Shown here piece by piece: positions 1 through 6,342 of a stretch of DNA of 11,521 nt (within the stretch, counting starts at the first letter, position 1; every line of letters begins with the position of its first letter). The translations under genes were made by a program, and so were the position numbers. This DNA comes from Clostridia bacterium (GTDB taxonomy: Bacteria > Bacillota > Clostridia > Lachnospirales > Anaerotignaceae). The stretch spans positions 1 through 11,521 of the forward strand of contig CAAEMG010000113.1 of NCBI GenBank assembly GCA_900757025.1, read 5' to 3'. Under the pieces are notes generated by a model. The model was not told where the DNA came from. It did not search any database and worked only from the letters and a program-made list of their open reading frames with translations.

Positions 1-965
1 TCAAATTCATCTTCTGTTACTTCAATATCATCAAAGCATACAGGAAGACCTACTGAATAGTTAAATTCTGCAACCTTGTTGTACATATCATACTGATGTG
101 TATACTGGTAAAGGAAAAGAACACCAAGGGCAACTATTTCACCGTGAAGGTGCTTGTGTCCGTTCTTTGTTATTGTAGCTCCGTAATAGATGCAGTGTGC
201 AATAGAGCTGTTGAAGTAGTAATCATCTTCTGTTGTTGTAAGGTTAGAAACAATACCTGTGCTGATGATGATGTCAAGAGCAACTTCTTCAAGAGATTTT
301 GAAGCAATGTTCTTTTTGATGTCTTCAAGAGACTGTTTGCCGTTTTCAAGAAGAGGCTGTGTACAGATACCGCTGAGCTGTCTGCCCATAAGAGGTGTAT
401 GTGAAAGCTTCTGCTTTTCGCTTGATGTCATAACTTCACATTCTTTTGAAAGTGCATCGCCGATGCCTGCCCAAAGAAGCTGTTCAGGAGATGAAGCTAT
501 AACTGCTGTATTTAAGAAAGAATGGTCTGCAAGCTTTGGATAGTAGTAATCCTTAAATGTTCCGTCAGGATTGTACATAACGCAGATAGCTGTAACTGCC
601 GCACAGTTTGAAGCAAGTGTAGGGAATGTGAATAATGGCTTATCCATTACATCTGCAATATATTTGCAAGTATCGCAGGCTCTTCCGCCACCAACTGCAA
701 AAATAATGTCTGCTTTCTTAACTGTTTCGTTTTCGATAAGCATATTACCGTTTTCATATGTAGAATCTCCGCCGTACCAGATGAAATCAAGAATTTCCAT
801 ATCGGAGCCTTCAATGCCTTCAATAAGTGCTTTTTTAGCCTTTTCCATAGCTGTTTTTCCGCCGATAACTACGGCCTTATTTCCAAAACGACGTGCATAA
901 TAAGGTATTTCCTTATAGCAGTCTACGCCAACACTATATGATGGCAATCTTAAACTGTAACCCAT
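1..965 (-). CDS. Iron-containing alcohol dehydrogenase family protein, glycerol dehydrogenase-like (partial, C-terminus missing)
   Basis: Predicted NAD(P)-dependent, metal-dependent alcohol/polyol dehydrogenase of the GldA-like branch, cytosolic. The first 321 residues are visible; relatives run to roughly 360-370, so some 40 residues lie off the left edge. The N-terminal half is a dinucleotide-binding fold with the glycine-rich turn VGGGRACDTCK at residues 91-101; many relatives have GGGK..DTAK. The C-terminal helical half keeps three residues placed like the GldA metal ligands: Asp170 (GIGDAL), His257 (IAHCIYYG) and His274 (HLHGE), so the protein looks catalytically competent. The ATG at 963-965 is preceded by GGAGGGGA (971-978), which fixes the start. 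It is separated from the HPt gene by a terminator and about 250 bases, so it is a separate unit transcribed away from the signalling operon. The substrate cannot be read from the sequence; glycerol, another diol or a short aldehyde are all possible. The family call is firm and the specific function is open. Confidence 0.9.
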   Translation of the reverse strand, partial: MGYSLRLPSYSVGVDCYKEIPYYARRFGNKAVVIGGKTAMEKAKKALIEGIEGSDMEILDFIWYGGDSTYENGNMLIENETVKKADIIFAVGGGRACDTCKYIADVMDKPLFTFPTLASNCAAVTAICVMYNPDGTFKDYYYPKLADHSFLNTAVIASSPEQLLWAGIGDALSKECEVMTSSEKQKLSHTPLMGRQLSGICTQPLLENGKQSLEDIKKNIASKSLEEVALDIIISTGIVSNLTTTEDDYYFNSSIAHCIYYGATITKNGHKHLHGEIVALGVLFLYQYTHQYDMYNKVAEFNYSVGLPVCFDDIEVTEDEF

Positions 966-1020
966 TTATGTCCCCTCCAATAAAACTAAAATTCATTAAT
1001 ATACTTAAATAATTTACCAT

Positions 1021-1049
1021 ATAATAAACCATTTGAAAAGACCGTTAAA
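1021..1049 (-). promoter_or_regulatory. Weak candidate sigma-A promoter for the dehydrogenase gene
   Basis: On the minus strand TTTAAC (1044-1049) and TATTAT (1021-1026) are 17 bases apart and 56 bases or more upstream of the ATG. The -10 matches the consensus at 5 of 6 positions but the -35 only at 3 of 6. The region is very AT-rich, so chance matches are easy. It is the best candidate I see between the terminator and the gene. Confidence 0.3.
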
Positions 1050-1110
1050 GCAATTTTGTATCAAAATTCATACATCATACAACTTATTCGTGACATATTA
1101 TCAAAATTGC
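1050..1110. repeat. Repeated AT-rich half-sites upstream of the dehydrogenase promoter (possible operator)
   Basis: GCAATTTTG (1050-1058) and its reverse complement CAAAATTGC (1102-1110) form a 9-base inverted repeat. Within the first site AATTTTG (1052-1058) and CAAAATT (1062-1068) make a 7-base dyad around TAT. TATCAAAATT occurs directly repeated at 1059-1068 and 1099-1108, exactly 40 bases apart, about four helical turns. The first site abuts the candidate -35. I recognise no known operator, and low-complexity AT sequence makes chance repeats more likely. Confidence 0.35.
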
Positions 1111-1216
1111 TGTAAAAAAAACATTTTATTCAGCTTTTAATGGTTATTTTTATAAGTTATACTTATTTTTATATTTGTTTTACTCATACTTTATTGTTTT
1201 TTTGTTGTTTTGCCCT

Positions 1217-1252
1217 ATAAAAAAAGCTCTCCTTAAAAGGAAAGCTTTTTTA
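1217..1252 (-). terminator. Intrinsic terminator ending the signalling operon
   Basis: On the minus strand an 11-base stem (AAGCTTTCCTT / AAGGAGAGCTT, one G-U pair) with a two-base loop is followed by seven T. It begins directly after the HPt stop codon at 1253-1255. The plus strand also gives a hairpin followed by T, but there is no plus-strand gene upstream to use it. Confidence 0.9.
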
Positions 1253-1600
1253 TCAATCTATATTTTTTGCAAGTTCTACAAGCTTTTCATGCTCGGCAAT
1301 AACTTTATCAAACATTTCTCTGTTATCGGGTGCTTTTTCGCCTCTAAGTTCTTCCGTAAGGACTGCACTAACTTCATAAAGTGCATCAAAGCTGAGGTTT
1401 TGTGCAACGCCTTTTAAAGTGTGTGCTGCTCTGAAAGCCGTCTGCCAGTCTTTCTCTTCAAAAGCCGTTTTCAGCATATCACAAGTTTTATCAGCCGTAT
1501 ATTTAATAACAAATTTTTTTATCATGGCTTCGTTTCTTATACGTGAAAGCACTCCGCTGTAATTTCCGCCAACAGCCGCATAAAATTCTTCCAAAGTCAT
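1253..1600 (-). CDS. Free-standing HPt (histidine phosphotransfer) domain protein
   Basis: Predicted cytosolic phosphotransfer protein of about 115 residues that would shuttle phosphate between receiver domains. The core motif AAHTLKGVAQNLSF places the phosphorylatable histidine at residue 60, with the Lys and Gly of HTLKG conserved, as in the Hpt family. The rest is predicted helical, as expected for a four-helix bundle, and there are no membrane segments. Start choice: an in-frame TTG lies at 1604-1606, but AGGAG (about 1610-1614) is too close to it and is well spaced from the ATG at 1598-1600, so I take the ATG. It is the last gene of the operon, just downstream of a broken GGDEF gene and before a strong terminator. 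The likely partners are the hybrid kinase receiver (donor) and the HD-GYP receiver (acceptor) encoded upstream; this pairing is inferred from gene order. Confidence 0.88.
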   Translation of the reverse strand: MTLEEFYAAVGGNYSGVLSRIRNEAMIKKFVIKYTADKTCDMLKTAFEEKDWQTAFRAAHTLKGVAQNLSFDALYEVSAVLTEELRGEKAPDNREMFDKVIAEHEKLVELAKNID

Positions 1601-1619
1601 ATTCAAACTCTCCTTTCGT

Positions 1620-1879
1620 TTTTGTTAATTTTTTTAACTTATACATATTTTTGTCAGCTTCGCATATTGCCTTTTTTAACGGGCTTACTTTATATGCTCC
1701 GCCTATGCTTACTTCTATTTTAAGGCTTGGATAATCAATTATTCAACATCTATTATCGCCACTCCGTCAACATCTTCCATACGAGGAAAATAATTTTCAA
1801 AATATATTCTGCTGTATGCCCTTGTTATAGGGTTATGGAAAAAGCTTTCGGCTGAAAAATCGTTTTTTTCAGTTTTCAT
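1620..1879 (-). pseudogene. Remnant of a GGDEF-domain (diguanylate cyclase) gene with its centre deleted
   Basis: Two pieces of one GGDEF domain lie in order but in different frames. The first, 1739-1879, starts with ATG overlapping the HD-GYP stop by 11 bases and encodes 46 residues. It contains NPITRAYSRIYFENYF, like the DxLTGxxNRRxFE entry of GGDEF domains, and AIIDVE, like the iDiDxFK strand, then hits TAA. The second, about 1620-1742, is shifted in frame and encodes EVSIGGAYKV and ADKNMYKLKK, the usual end of the domain (SIGxA and ADxAMYxAK). The part between, which carries the GGDEF active-site loop, GD metal site and I-site, is absent; I estimate 80-90 residues are missing. No cyclase activity is possible. 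A short 46-residue peptide could still be translated by coupling to the upstream gene. The family assignment rests on these motif matches by eye. An assembly error is the main alternative to a real deletion. Confidence 0.8.
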
Positions 1880-3401
1880 AAAAAATACTGCTTATATCTT
1901 CTTTTCCGTCGATAATTTTTCCCACAAGACCAACCTGTTTTTGAGGTTCTTCCAAAGACCATACGGTTCTTGCGTCAAGCCGGTATTTCTTATATTCGTT
2001 ATTATAAGGAAGATTTATCGACAAAACAGTTTCCGGATTTTTAGGCGTTGTATTTTTCATTGCCTCTTGAATACGTTTAATATCATCTTCTTTAAGAATA
2101 TCGTTACTCTTTTCTTCCAAAAGATTTATTGATTTGCTTCTGTTTTTATCTTCATTGTTCCAGTCTGTTATTTTCATCTGATGGCTCATTATATCATAAT
2201 CAAACTGAACTCCACCGCATTTTGCGGCAAAAAACGCCGTTTTCTGCTTTTCAACGGAAAGCATATAATTTGTTCTTTCGTCCATAGGCAGTGATTTTTT
2301 CTTCATCAGCTCGCCTGTAAGCCTTTTTGCCTCTTTTTTATAATCATATGTGTCGCTGTTTTCTTTAAGTCTTGTTCTGAGGCTGTCTGCCACATCAATC
2401 AAACACTTTATAAGCAAAGGATTAAATTCTCCGCATTCTCCTTTTACAATCATGTTTATTGCATCTTCGTGGCATATGGCTTTCTTATAGCATCTTTCAC
2501 TTGTAAGAGCATCATATACGTCTGCAATGGCAACTACCTGTGCCGAAATAGGTATTTCATTTCCCTTTAAACCGTCCGGATAGCCTTTTCCGTCCCATCT
2601 TTCATGGTGCCAGCGGCATATTTCATGGGCATATTTTATAAGAGGCTCCGAGTTGTTTAAAGGTATTTCATCCAGAAGTTTATCGGCAGCAGTTGTATGG
2701 CTTTTCATAATTTCCCATTCTTCGGCAGTAAGTTTTCCCGGTTTATTAAGTATTTCTTCCGGTATGCTTATTTTGCCTATATCGTGAAGCGCCGAAGCGG
2801 TGCTTATAAGCACAATTTTCATTTCCGTAAAATCATACTGATTGCTCATCTCCATAAGCTCTCTGAGCAATATATCCGTTATTATACGTATATGTATAAC
2901 GTGCATACCGCTTTCGTTATTTCTGAATTCAACAACCTGACTGAGTATATTAATCATAAGGTCATTGTTTTTTTCCTTTTCATATATTTGCTGTTCAACC
3001 ATTTGTACAAGATGTTTTTGTCTTGAATAGAGCATAAGTGTGTTTTGAACTCGTTTTTGAACGGCTATCATGTCAAATGGTCTGCTGATATAATCTTCAG
3101 CTCCCATATCATATGCTTTTTGCAAAATTTCAGATGCCGTTTCGGAAGAAATAATAATAACAGGAATGTCATTTATCCAGTTATATTTATTCATAACCTC
3201 AAGCACGCCGAAACCGTCCATTTCCGGCATATTTATGTCAAGAAGCATAAGTTCTATTTCAGGCTCTCTGCGGAGTATTTCAATGGCTTTTATGCCGTTT
3301 TCCGCTTCTATAAGGTCATAGTCTTCTTCCAAGATTCCGCTGAGAAGTGCTCTGTTCATTTCAGAGTCATCTACAATCAGAATTTTTTCTTTTTTCTTCA
3401 T
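1869..3401 (-). CDS. Response regulator: receiver + HD-GYP c-di-GMP phosphodiesterase + C-terminal PAS-like domain
   Basis: Predicted cytosolic regulator that hydrolyses cyclic di-GMP when its receiver is phosphorylated. Numbering is from the ATG at 3399-3401 (510 residues). The receiver spans about residues 4-120, with acidic pair Asp11-Asp12, phospho-acceptor Asp55 (LLDINMPEMDG) and SRPF near 106-109, where Arg107 replaces the usual Lys. The HD-GYP domain spans about 150-340: ESGMH (Glu163, His167), HDIGK (His206, Asp207), HHER (265-268), GYP (273-275) and Asp294, so metal- and substrate-binding residues are all present. Residues 379-499 (FDYD, then LVGKIID near the end) resemble a PAS_3-type fold; this is less certain. 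A longer reading from an ATG at 3450-3452 adds 17 residues but has no ribosome site, while the shorter start matches where receivers usually begin and has the G8 tract 11 bases upstream. The gene lies 58 bases after the kinase stop and overlaps the GGDEF remnant. Confidence 0.92.
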   Translation of the reverse strand: MKKKEKILIVDDSEMNRALLSGILEEDYDLIEAENGIKAIEILRREPEIELMLLDINMPEMDGFGVLEVMNKYNWINDIPVIIISSETASEILQKAYDMGAEDYISRPFDMIAVQKRVQNTLMLYSRQKHLVQMVEQQIYEKEKNNDLMINILSQVVEFRNNESGMHVIHIRIITDILLRELMEMSNQYDFTEMKIVLISTASALHDIGKISIPEEILNKPGKLTAEEWEIMKSHTTAADKLLDEIPLNNSEPLIKYAHEICRWHHERWDGKGYPDGLKGNEIPISAQVVAIADVYDALTSERCYKKAICHEDAINMIVKGECGEFNPLLIKCLIDVADSLRTRLKENSDTYDYKKEAKRLTGELMKKKSLPMDERTNYMLSVEKQKTAFFAAKCGGVQFDYDIMSHQMKITDWNNEDKNRSKSINLLEEKSNDILKEDDIKRIQEAMKNTTPKNPETVLSINLPYNNEYKKYRLDARTVWSLEEPQKQVGLVGKIIDGKEDISSIFYEN

Positions 3402-3412
3402 ATCCACTTCTA

Positions 3413-3420
3413 CCCCCCCC
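3413..3420 (-). repeat. Homopolymeric G8 tract at the start region of the HD-GYP gene
   Basis: Eight consecutive C on the plus strand (G8 on the coding strand) lie 11 bases before the chosen ATG. In this position they may serve as a crude Shine-Dalgarno sequence. If the upstream ATG at 3450-3452 is used instead, the tract is inside the coding region as Ser-Gly-Gly-Val codons. Such tracts are known elsewhere as slippage sites. Confidence 0.7.
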
Positions 3421-3459
3421 GATAATTTTTTATTGGCTAAAATTTCTTTCATTTTTTAT

Positions 3460-5961
3460 TCAAATATATTTTCTTAAAATCTTTACAAGTTTTTCTTCGT
3501 CAACAGGTTTTGGAATATAGGCGTTTACGCCTGCGTCTATACCCTTTTGCCTGTCATCATGGAAGGTATTTGCCGACATAGCTACAATCGGTATTGTTTT
3601 TGAGTCTTTTCTTTCAAAACAGCGTATTTGTTTTGACGCCTCAATACCGTTCATAATTGGCATCATAATGTCCATAAGAATTAAATCAAATTCTCCGTCT
3701 TTTGATTTTGCATATATATCAACGGCTTCTTGTCCGTTCCATGCCTTAACTACAGTTCCTTTTTGGTTTTCCAGCATAAATTCCGCAATTTCCATATTAA
3801 GCTCATTATCCTCAACCAAAAGAATTTTTTTGCCCTCAAGAAGAGTTTTCTTGCTTTCTTCGCTTTTTTCCTCTTCAAAGCCCAAAGCAAGCTCAAAAGA
3901 AAGTCTTATTGTAAACGTAGTTCCCTCTCCTGCTTTGCTTACAAAATTTATGCTTCCGCCCATTTGCTCTGTAAGTTCCTTTGCAATGGGCAAGCCAAGC
4001 CCTGTTCCGTTATATGAAGTTCGGGCTGTGCTTTCTTCCTGGGCAAAAGACTCAAAAGCGTGTTTTTGAAATTCCTCGCTCATTCCCTTTCCCGTATCGG
4101 CACAAACAAATTCAAAAACTGCCGAATTTTTTTCGCTGAAAAACTCTTCACATATAACATTTACACTGCCGTTTTCCTTGTTGTGCATAACGGCATTTGT
4201 CATTATATTTTGAAGTATCTGCCTTACATGAACAGGGCTTCCGAAAACCCATTTATGTTCACATTTATAATTTTCAAGGCAAAATCTTATGCCTCTTTCT
4301 TTGGCTCTTATTTCAACGCTTTCTGCCGTTTCTTCCAAAAGCTGTTTTAAATCAAATTTTCTTTTTTCAAGCACAATTTTTCCCGACTCCAGCTTGTTCA
4401 TGTCAAGCACTCCGCTTACAAGCTCAAGAAGAAAACCTGATGACTTAATAATTTTGTCATTACATTCTTTCTGTTTTTGTGCATTTCCCAAATTATGATT
4501 GCTTATTGCCGCCATGCCCATTATGCCGTTAATAGGTGTTCTTACATCATGGCTCATTCTGCGCAGAAAGTCTGTTTTTGCGGCATTTGCCCTTTCTGCC
4601 TGTTCGGCTGTTTTTTTAAGTTTTATCTGGTAATCTATTTCACGTTTCTTTCCTTCGTCTGCATCTCTTATAAGCAGTATTGCCGAAATAATTCTTCCCG
4701 ATATGTCTTTTTCCTGCGGCGTAAGAAGAGCGTACATCCACATATCATTTGAATCTTTAAAAAGACATTCAATATACTTTTCCTCATTTAAGCGTTTTTT
4801 TAATACACTCATATTTGTAAAATCGGCAAATATTTTATGATATTCTTCCGACACGCCTTTTTCATTAAAAAATCTGAAAGATTGCATAATATTTTCTCTG
4901 TTTTTAAAAATATATCTATATTTTTTCGGAACTTTTATAACTTCATAATCCAAAGTTTCCGTTCTGAAAAGCAAAATTGTTTCATATATTTCGCCTATTG
5001 CCATTATTGTTCTTATGTCTTTTTGCTTCTGCATAATGTTTCGTCTTTTCATTGCAAAGTTCATCTGAAGAGCAACAAAAACAAAAACTATATAAACAAT
5101 AACACTTACTGCCAAATGGTTGTTTCTGTTATTAAAAACATTTTTTTCCGAAAAGAGAACATAAATATTATAGTTGCCGTATTTTTTGTAAGCTGCATAC
5201 CATTTTTCGCTATCAATATTTAATATGGAAAATTTATTTTCTTCATATTTTGTATTTTCAATAGTGCTTACAGGTTCTTCGTTTTCGGAAACAATCATCA
5301 TATGTTGGTCATTTGAATAAACTGTGTTTCCGTTTTGCGTAATTAATACAATTCCTTCATTTTCAAATTGATATTTATCCAGTATGCTGTCTAATGTTAA
5401 ATTTAAGCCATCATCAGCTTCGTCGGAAAGTTTTTCGTAACACAAGTAAGCATAGCCATTGCTGCTACTTAAAGCATAAGCGAATTTCAATCCGTTTTTG
5501 TCCACGAAATCCATATAGTATTTGTCGCTGTGGTCAACAACATCATTAAATATTTTTTTATCAAAAACTTCTGCCAAAACCTTATGGTTTTCGTCTTTGC
5601 TTGTTCCTATAATATTGAAATTTTCATCAAATACAACCATTCCCGTAAAATTTTGCTTTTTACAGAAATCCGTAAGCACATCGCCGTTTCTTATTTGTTC
5701 ATCCGTTAAATACTGTTTTGCCGTTTCCTCGCTTTGCTTTAAATGTGTAAGTATTTTTCTTTTGCCTTCAACATTATATCTTTCACATCTTAAACAACTT
5801 GTTTTCAAAAATTGTAATGTTTCTTCAGCGGAAGATAAGGCTTTTTGCTCATCCTGCTGTGTATAACCGCAAAATAAAAGCAGAATACATATAGCCCCTG
5901 CCGTAATAATTGAAAAGAAACCAAGCAGTGTATCAAAATTAAATTCTTTTTTTCTATCCAC
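3460..5961 (-). CDS. Membrane-bound hybrid sensor histidine kinase with C-terminal receiver
   Basis: Predicted 833-residue inner-membrane sensor kinase that autophosphorylates and passes phosphate to its own receiver. Order of parts: hydrophobic segment about 14-32; extracytoplasmic sensor about 33-282, probably Cache/PDC-like (VVFDENFNIIGTS and VLITQNGNTVYSN look like PDC strands), with a CxxC at Cys56-Cys59; second membrane segment 283-302; a degenerate PAS-like linker 320-434; HisKA with phospho-His471 (MSHDVRTPINGIMGM); HATPase with N-box Asn589, G1 DTGKGM (622-627) and G2 GTGLGL (652-657); receiver about 711-833 with Glu717-Asp718, phospho-acceptor Asp764 (LMDIMMP) and Lys818 (PKP). All catalytic motifs are intact. 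Start: AGGAGG (5971-5976) is nine bases before a GTG at 5959-5961. A TTG at 5979 overlaps that ribosome site, so I reject it. It is the first gene of the operon, with the HD-GYP regulator and HPt downstream. The signal sensed is unknown. Confidence 0.93.
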   Translation of the reverse strand: MDRKKEFNFDTLLGFFSIITAGAICILLLFCGYTQQDEQKALSSAEETLQFLKTSCLRCERYNVEGKRKILTHLKQSEETAKQYLTDEQIRNGDVLTDFCKKQNFTGMVVFDENFNIIGTSKDENHKVLAEVFDKKIFNDVVDHSDKYYMDFVDKNGLKFAYALSSSNGYAYLCYEKLSDEADDGLNLTLDSILDKYQFENEGIVLITQNGNTVYSNDQHMMIVSENEEPVSTIENTKYEENKFSILNIDSEKWYAAYKKYGNYNIYVLFSEKNVFNNRNNHLAVSVIVYIVFVFVALQMNFAMKRRNIMQKQKDIRTIMAIGEIYETILLFRTETLDYEVIKVPKKYRYIFKNRENIMQSFRFFNEKGVSEEYHKIFADFTNMSVLKKRLNEEKYIECLFKDSNDMWMYALLTPQEKDISGRIISAILLIRDADEGKKREIDYQIKLKKTAEQAERANAAKTDFLRRMSHDVRTPINGIMGMAAISNHNLGNAQKQKECNDKIIKSSGFLLELVSGVLDMNKLESGKIVLEKRKFDLKQLLEETAESVEIRAKERGIRFCLENYKCEHKWVFGSPVHVRQILQNIMTNAVMHNKENGSVNVICEEFFSEKNSAVFEFVCADTGKGMSEEFQKHAFESFAQEESTARTSYNGTGLGLPIAKELTEQMGGSINFVSKAGEGTTFTIRLSFELALGFEEEKSEESKKTLLEGKKILLVEDNELNMEIAEFMLENQKGTVVKAWNGQEAVDIYAKSKDGEFDLILMDIMMPIMNGIEASKQIRCFERKDSKTIPIVAMSANTFHDDRQKGIDAGVNAYIPKPVDEEKLVKILRKYI

Positions 5962-5996
5962 TGCCTCTGTCCTCCTCAAATATGGTTTTTGATATT

Positions 5997-6040
5997 AAAA
6001 ATAATAAAACAAAAGTGAACAGACAGACGGTTCTGTTCAC
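5997..6040 (-). promoter_or_regulatory. Terminator-like hairpin in the leader of the kinase operon (possible attenuator)
   Basis: A perfect 9-base inverted repeat, GTGAACAGA (6015-6023) and TCTGTTCAC (6032-6040), has an 8-base loop. On the minus strand it is followed by a T-rich run (6014 down to 5997, TTTTGTTTTATTATTTTTA). It lies downstream of the promoter at 6130-6157 and about 50 bases before the GTG start, so it could stop transcription early. It could instead be a protein-binding operator or a backup terminator for the ATPase operon. Confidence 0.55.
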
Positions 6041-6045
6041 CGCAC

Positions 6046-6087
6046 TGCCATATATTGAATATATATTTTATACAGCAATATATGACA
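6046..6087 (-). promoter_or_regulatory. Second hairpin in the kinase operon leader
   Basis: CATATATTG (6049-6057) and CAATATATG (6076-6084) form a perfect 9-base inverted repeat. In the minus-strand RNA it extends to a 12-base stem with one G-U pair, with an 18-base AT-rich loop. It sits just upstream of the terminator-like hairpin in the same leader. High AT content means it could be less stable than its length suggests. Confidence 0.4.
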
Positions 6088-6129
6088 ACAAAAAACAAAA
6101 TATACATTTATAAATTATATCCACTTAAA

Positions 6130-6157
6130 ATTATACCTTAAAATGTATTTTTTTCAA
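6130..6157 (-). promoter_or_regulatory. Sigma-A promoter for the signalling operon
   Basis: On the minus strand TTGAAA (6152-6157) and a perfect TATAAT (6130-6135) are 16 bases apart. Transcription would begin near 6123 and give a leader of about 160 bases before the kinase GTG. A second TATAAT (6114-6119) nearby has only a poor -35 (TTTAAG). The promoter lies downstream of the ATPase terminator and upstream of the kinase gene. Confidence 0.65.
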
Positions 6158-6185
6158 TAGCATGGCAACAAGTTGTATACACCAT

Positions 6186-6220
6186 AAAAAAAAGAAACAA
6201 ACTTTATTGTCCGTTTCCTT
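6186..6220 (-). terminator. Weak second terminator-like hairpin after the ATPase operon
   Basis: On the minus strand AAGGAAAC (6213-6220) can pair with GTTTCTTT (6191-6198, one G-U pair) across a 14-base loop, running into T8 (6186-6193). The stem is AT-rich and the loop large, so it is a possible backup terminator rather than a sure one. Confidence 0.4.
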
Positions 6221-6292
6221 TTTCCGGCTTATTTTTGTAATGTTTTATTGTGCTTTTTTGTGATGTCTTAGATTTACAAATGCCTTCCAAAT

Positions 6293-6327
6293 ATAAAAAC
6301 AAGGAACAGGCAAAACGCCCATTCCTT
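6293..6327 (-). terminator. Intrinsic terminator of the V-type ATPase operon
   Basis: On the minus strand AAGGAATGGGC and GCCTGTTCCTT (6301-6327) pair as an 11-base stem with two G-U pairs and a short loop, followed by GTTTTT. It begins 15 bases after the subunit D stop codon. Confidence 0.85.
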
Positions 6328-6342
6328 ATTTTCAAGCAGTTT

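Noticed and set aside
1152..1166. Palindrome ATAAGT-TAT-ACTTAT near the end of the signalling operon
   Set aside because: Six-base arms in very AT-rich sequence are expected by chance, and it is far from any start or promoter I can support.
2697..3425. Open plus-strand frames of over 100 codons opposite the HD-GYP gene
   Set aside because: They lie wholly antisense to a gene with intact conserved motifs and are rich in Phe, Tyr, His and Asn in the manner of antisense frames. They have no recognisable domain.
3402..3452. Longer HD-GYP protein starting at the ATG 3450-3452
   Set aside because: No ribosome site precedes it, and the receiver domain normally begins about where the ATG at 3401 lies. 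It remains possible because the frame is open.
5962..5979. TTG start for the kinase at 5979
   Set aside because: That codon overlaps the AGGAGG ribosome site, which is correctly spaced for the GTG at 5961.
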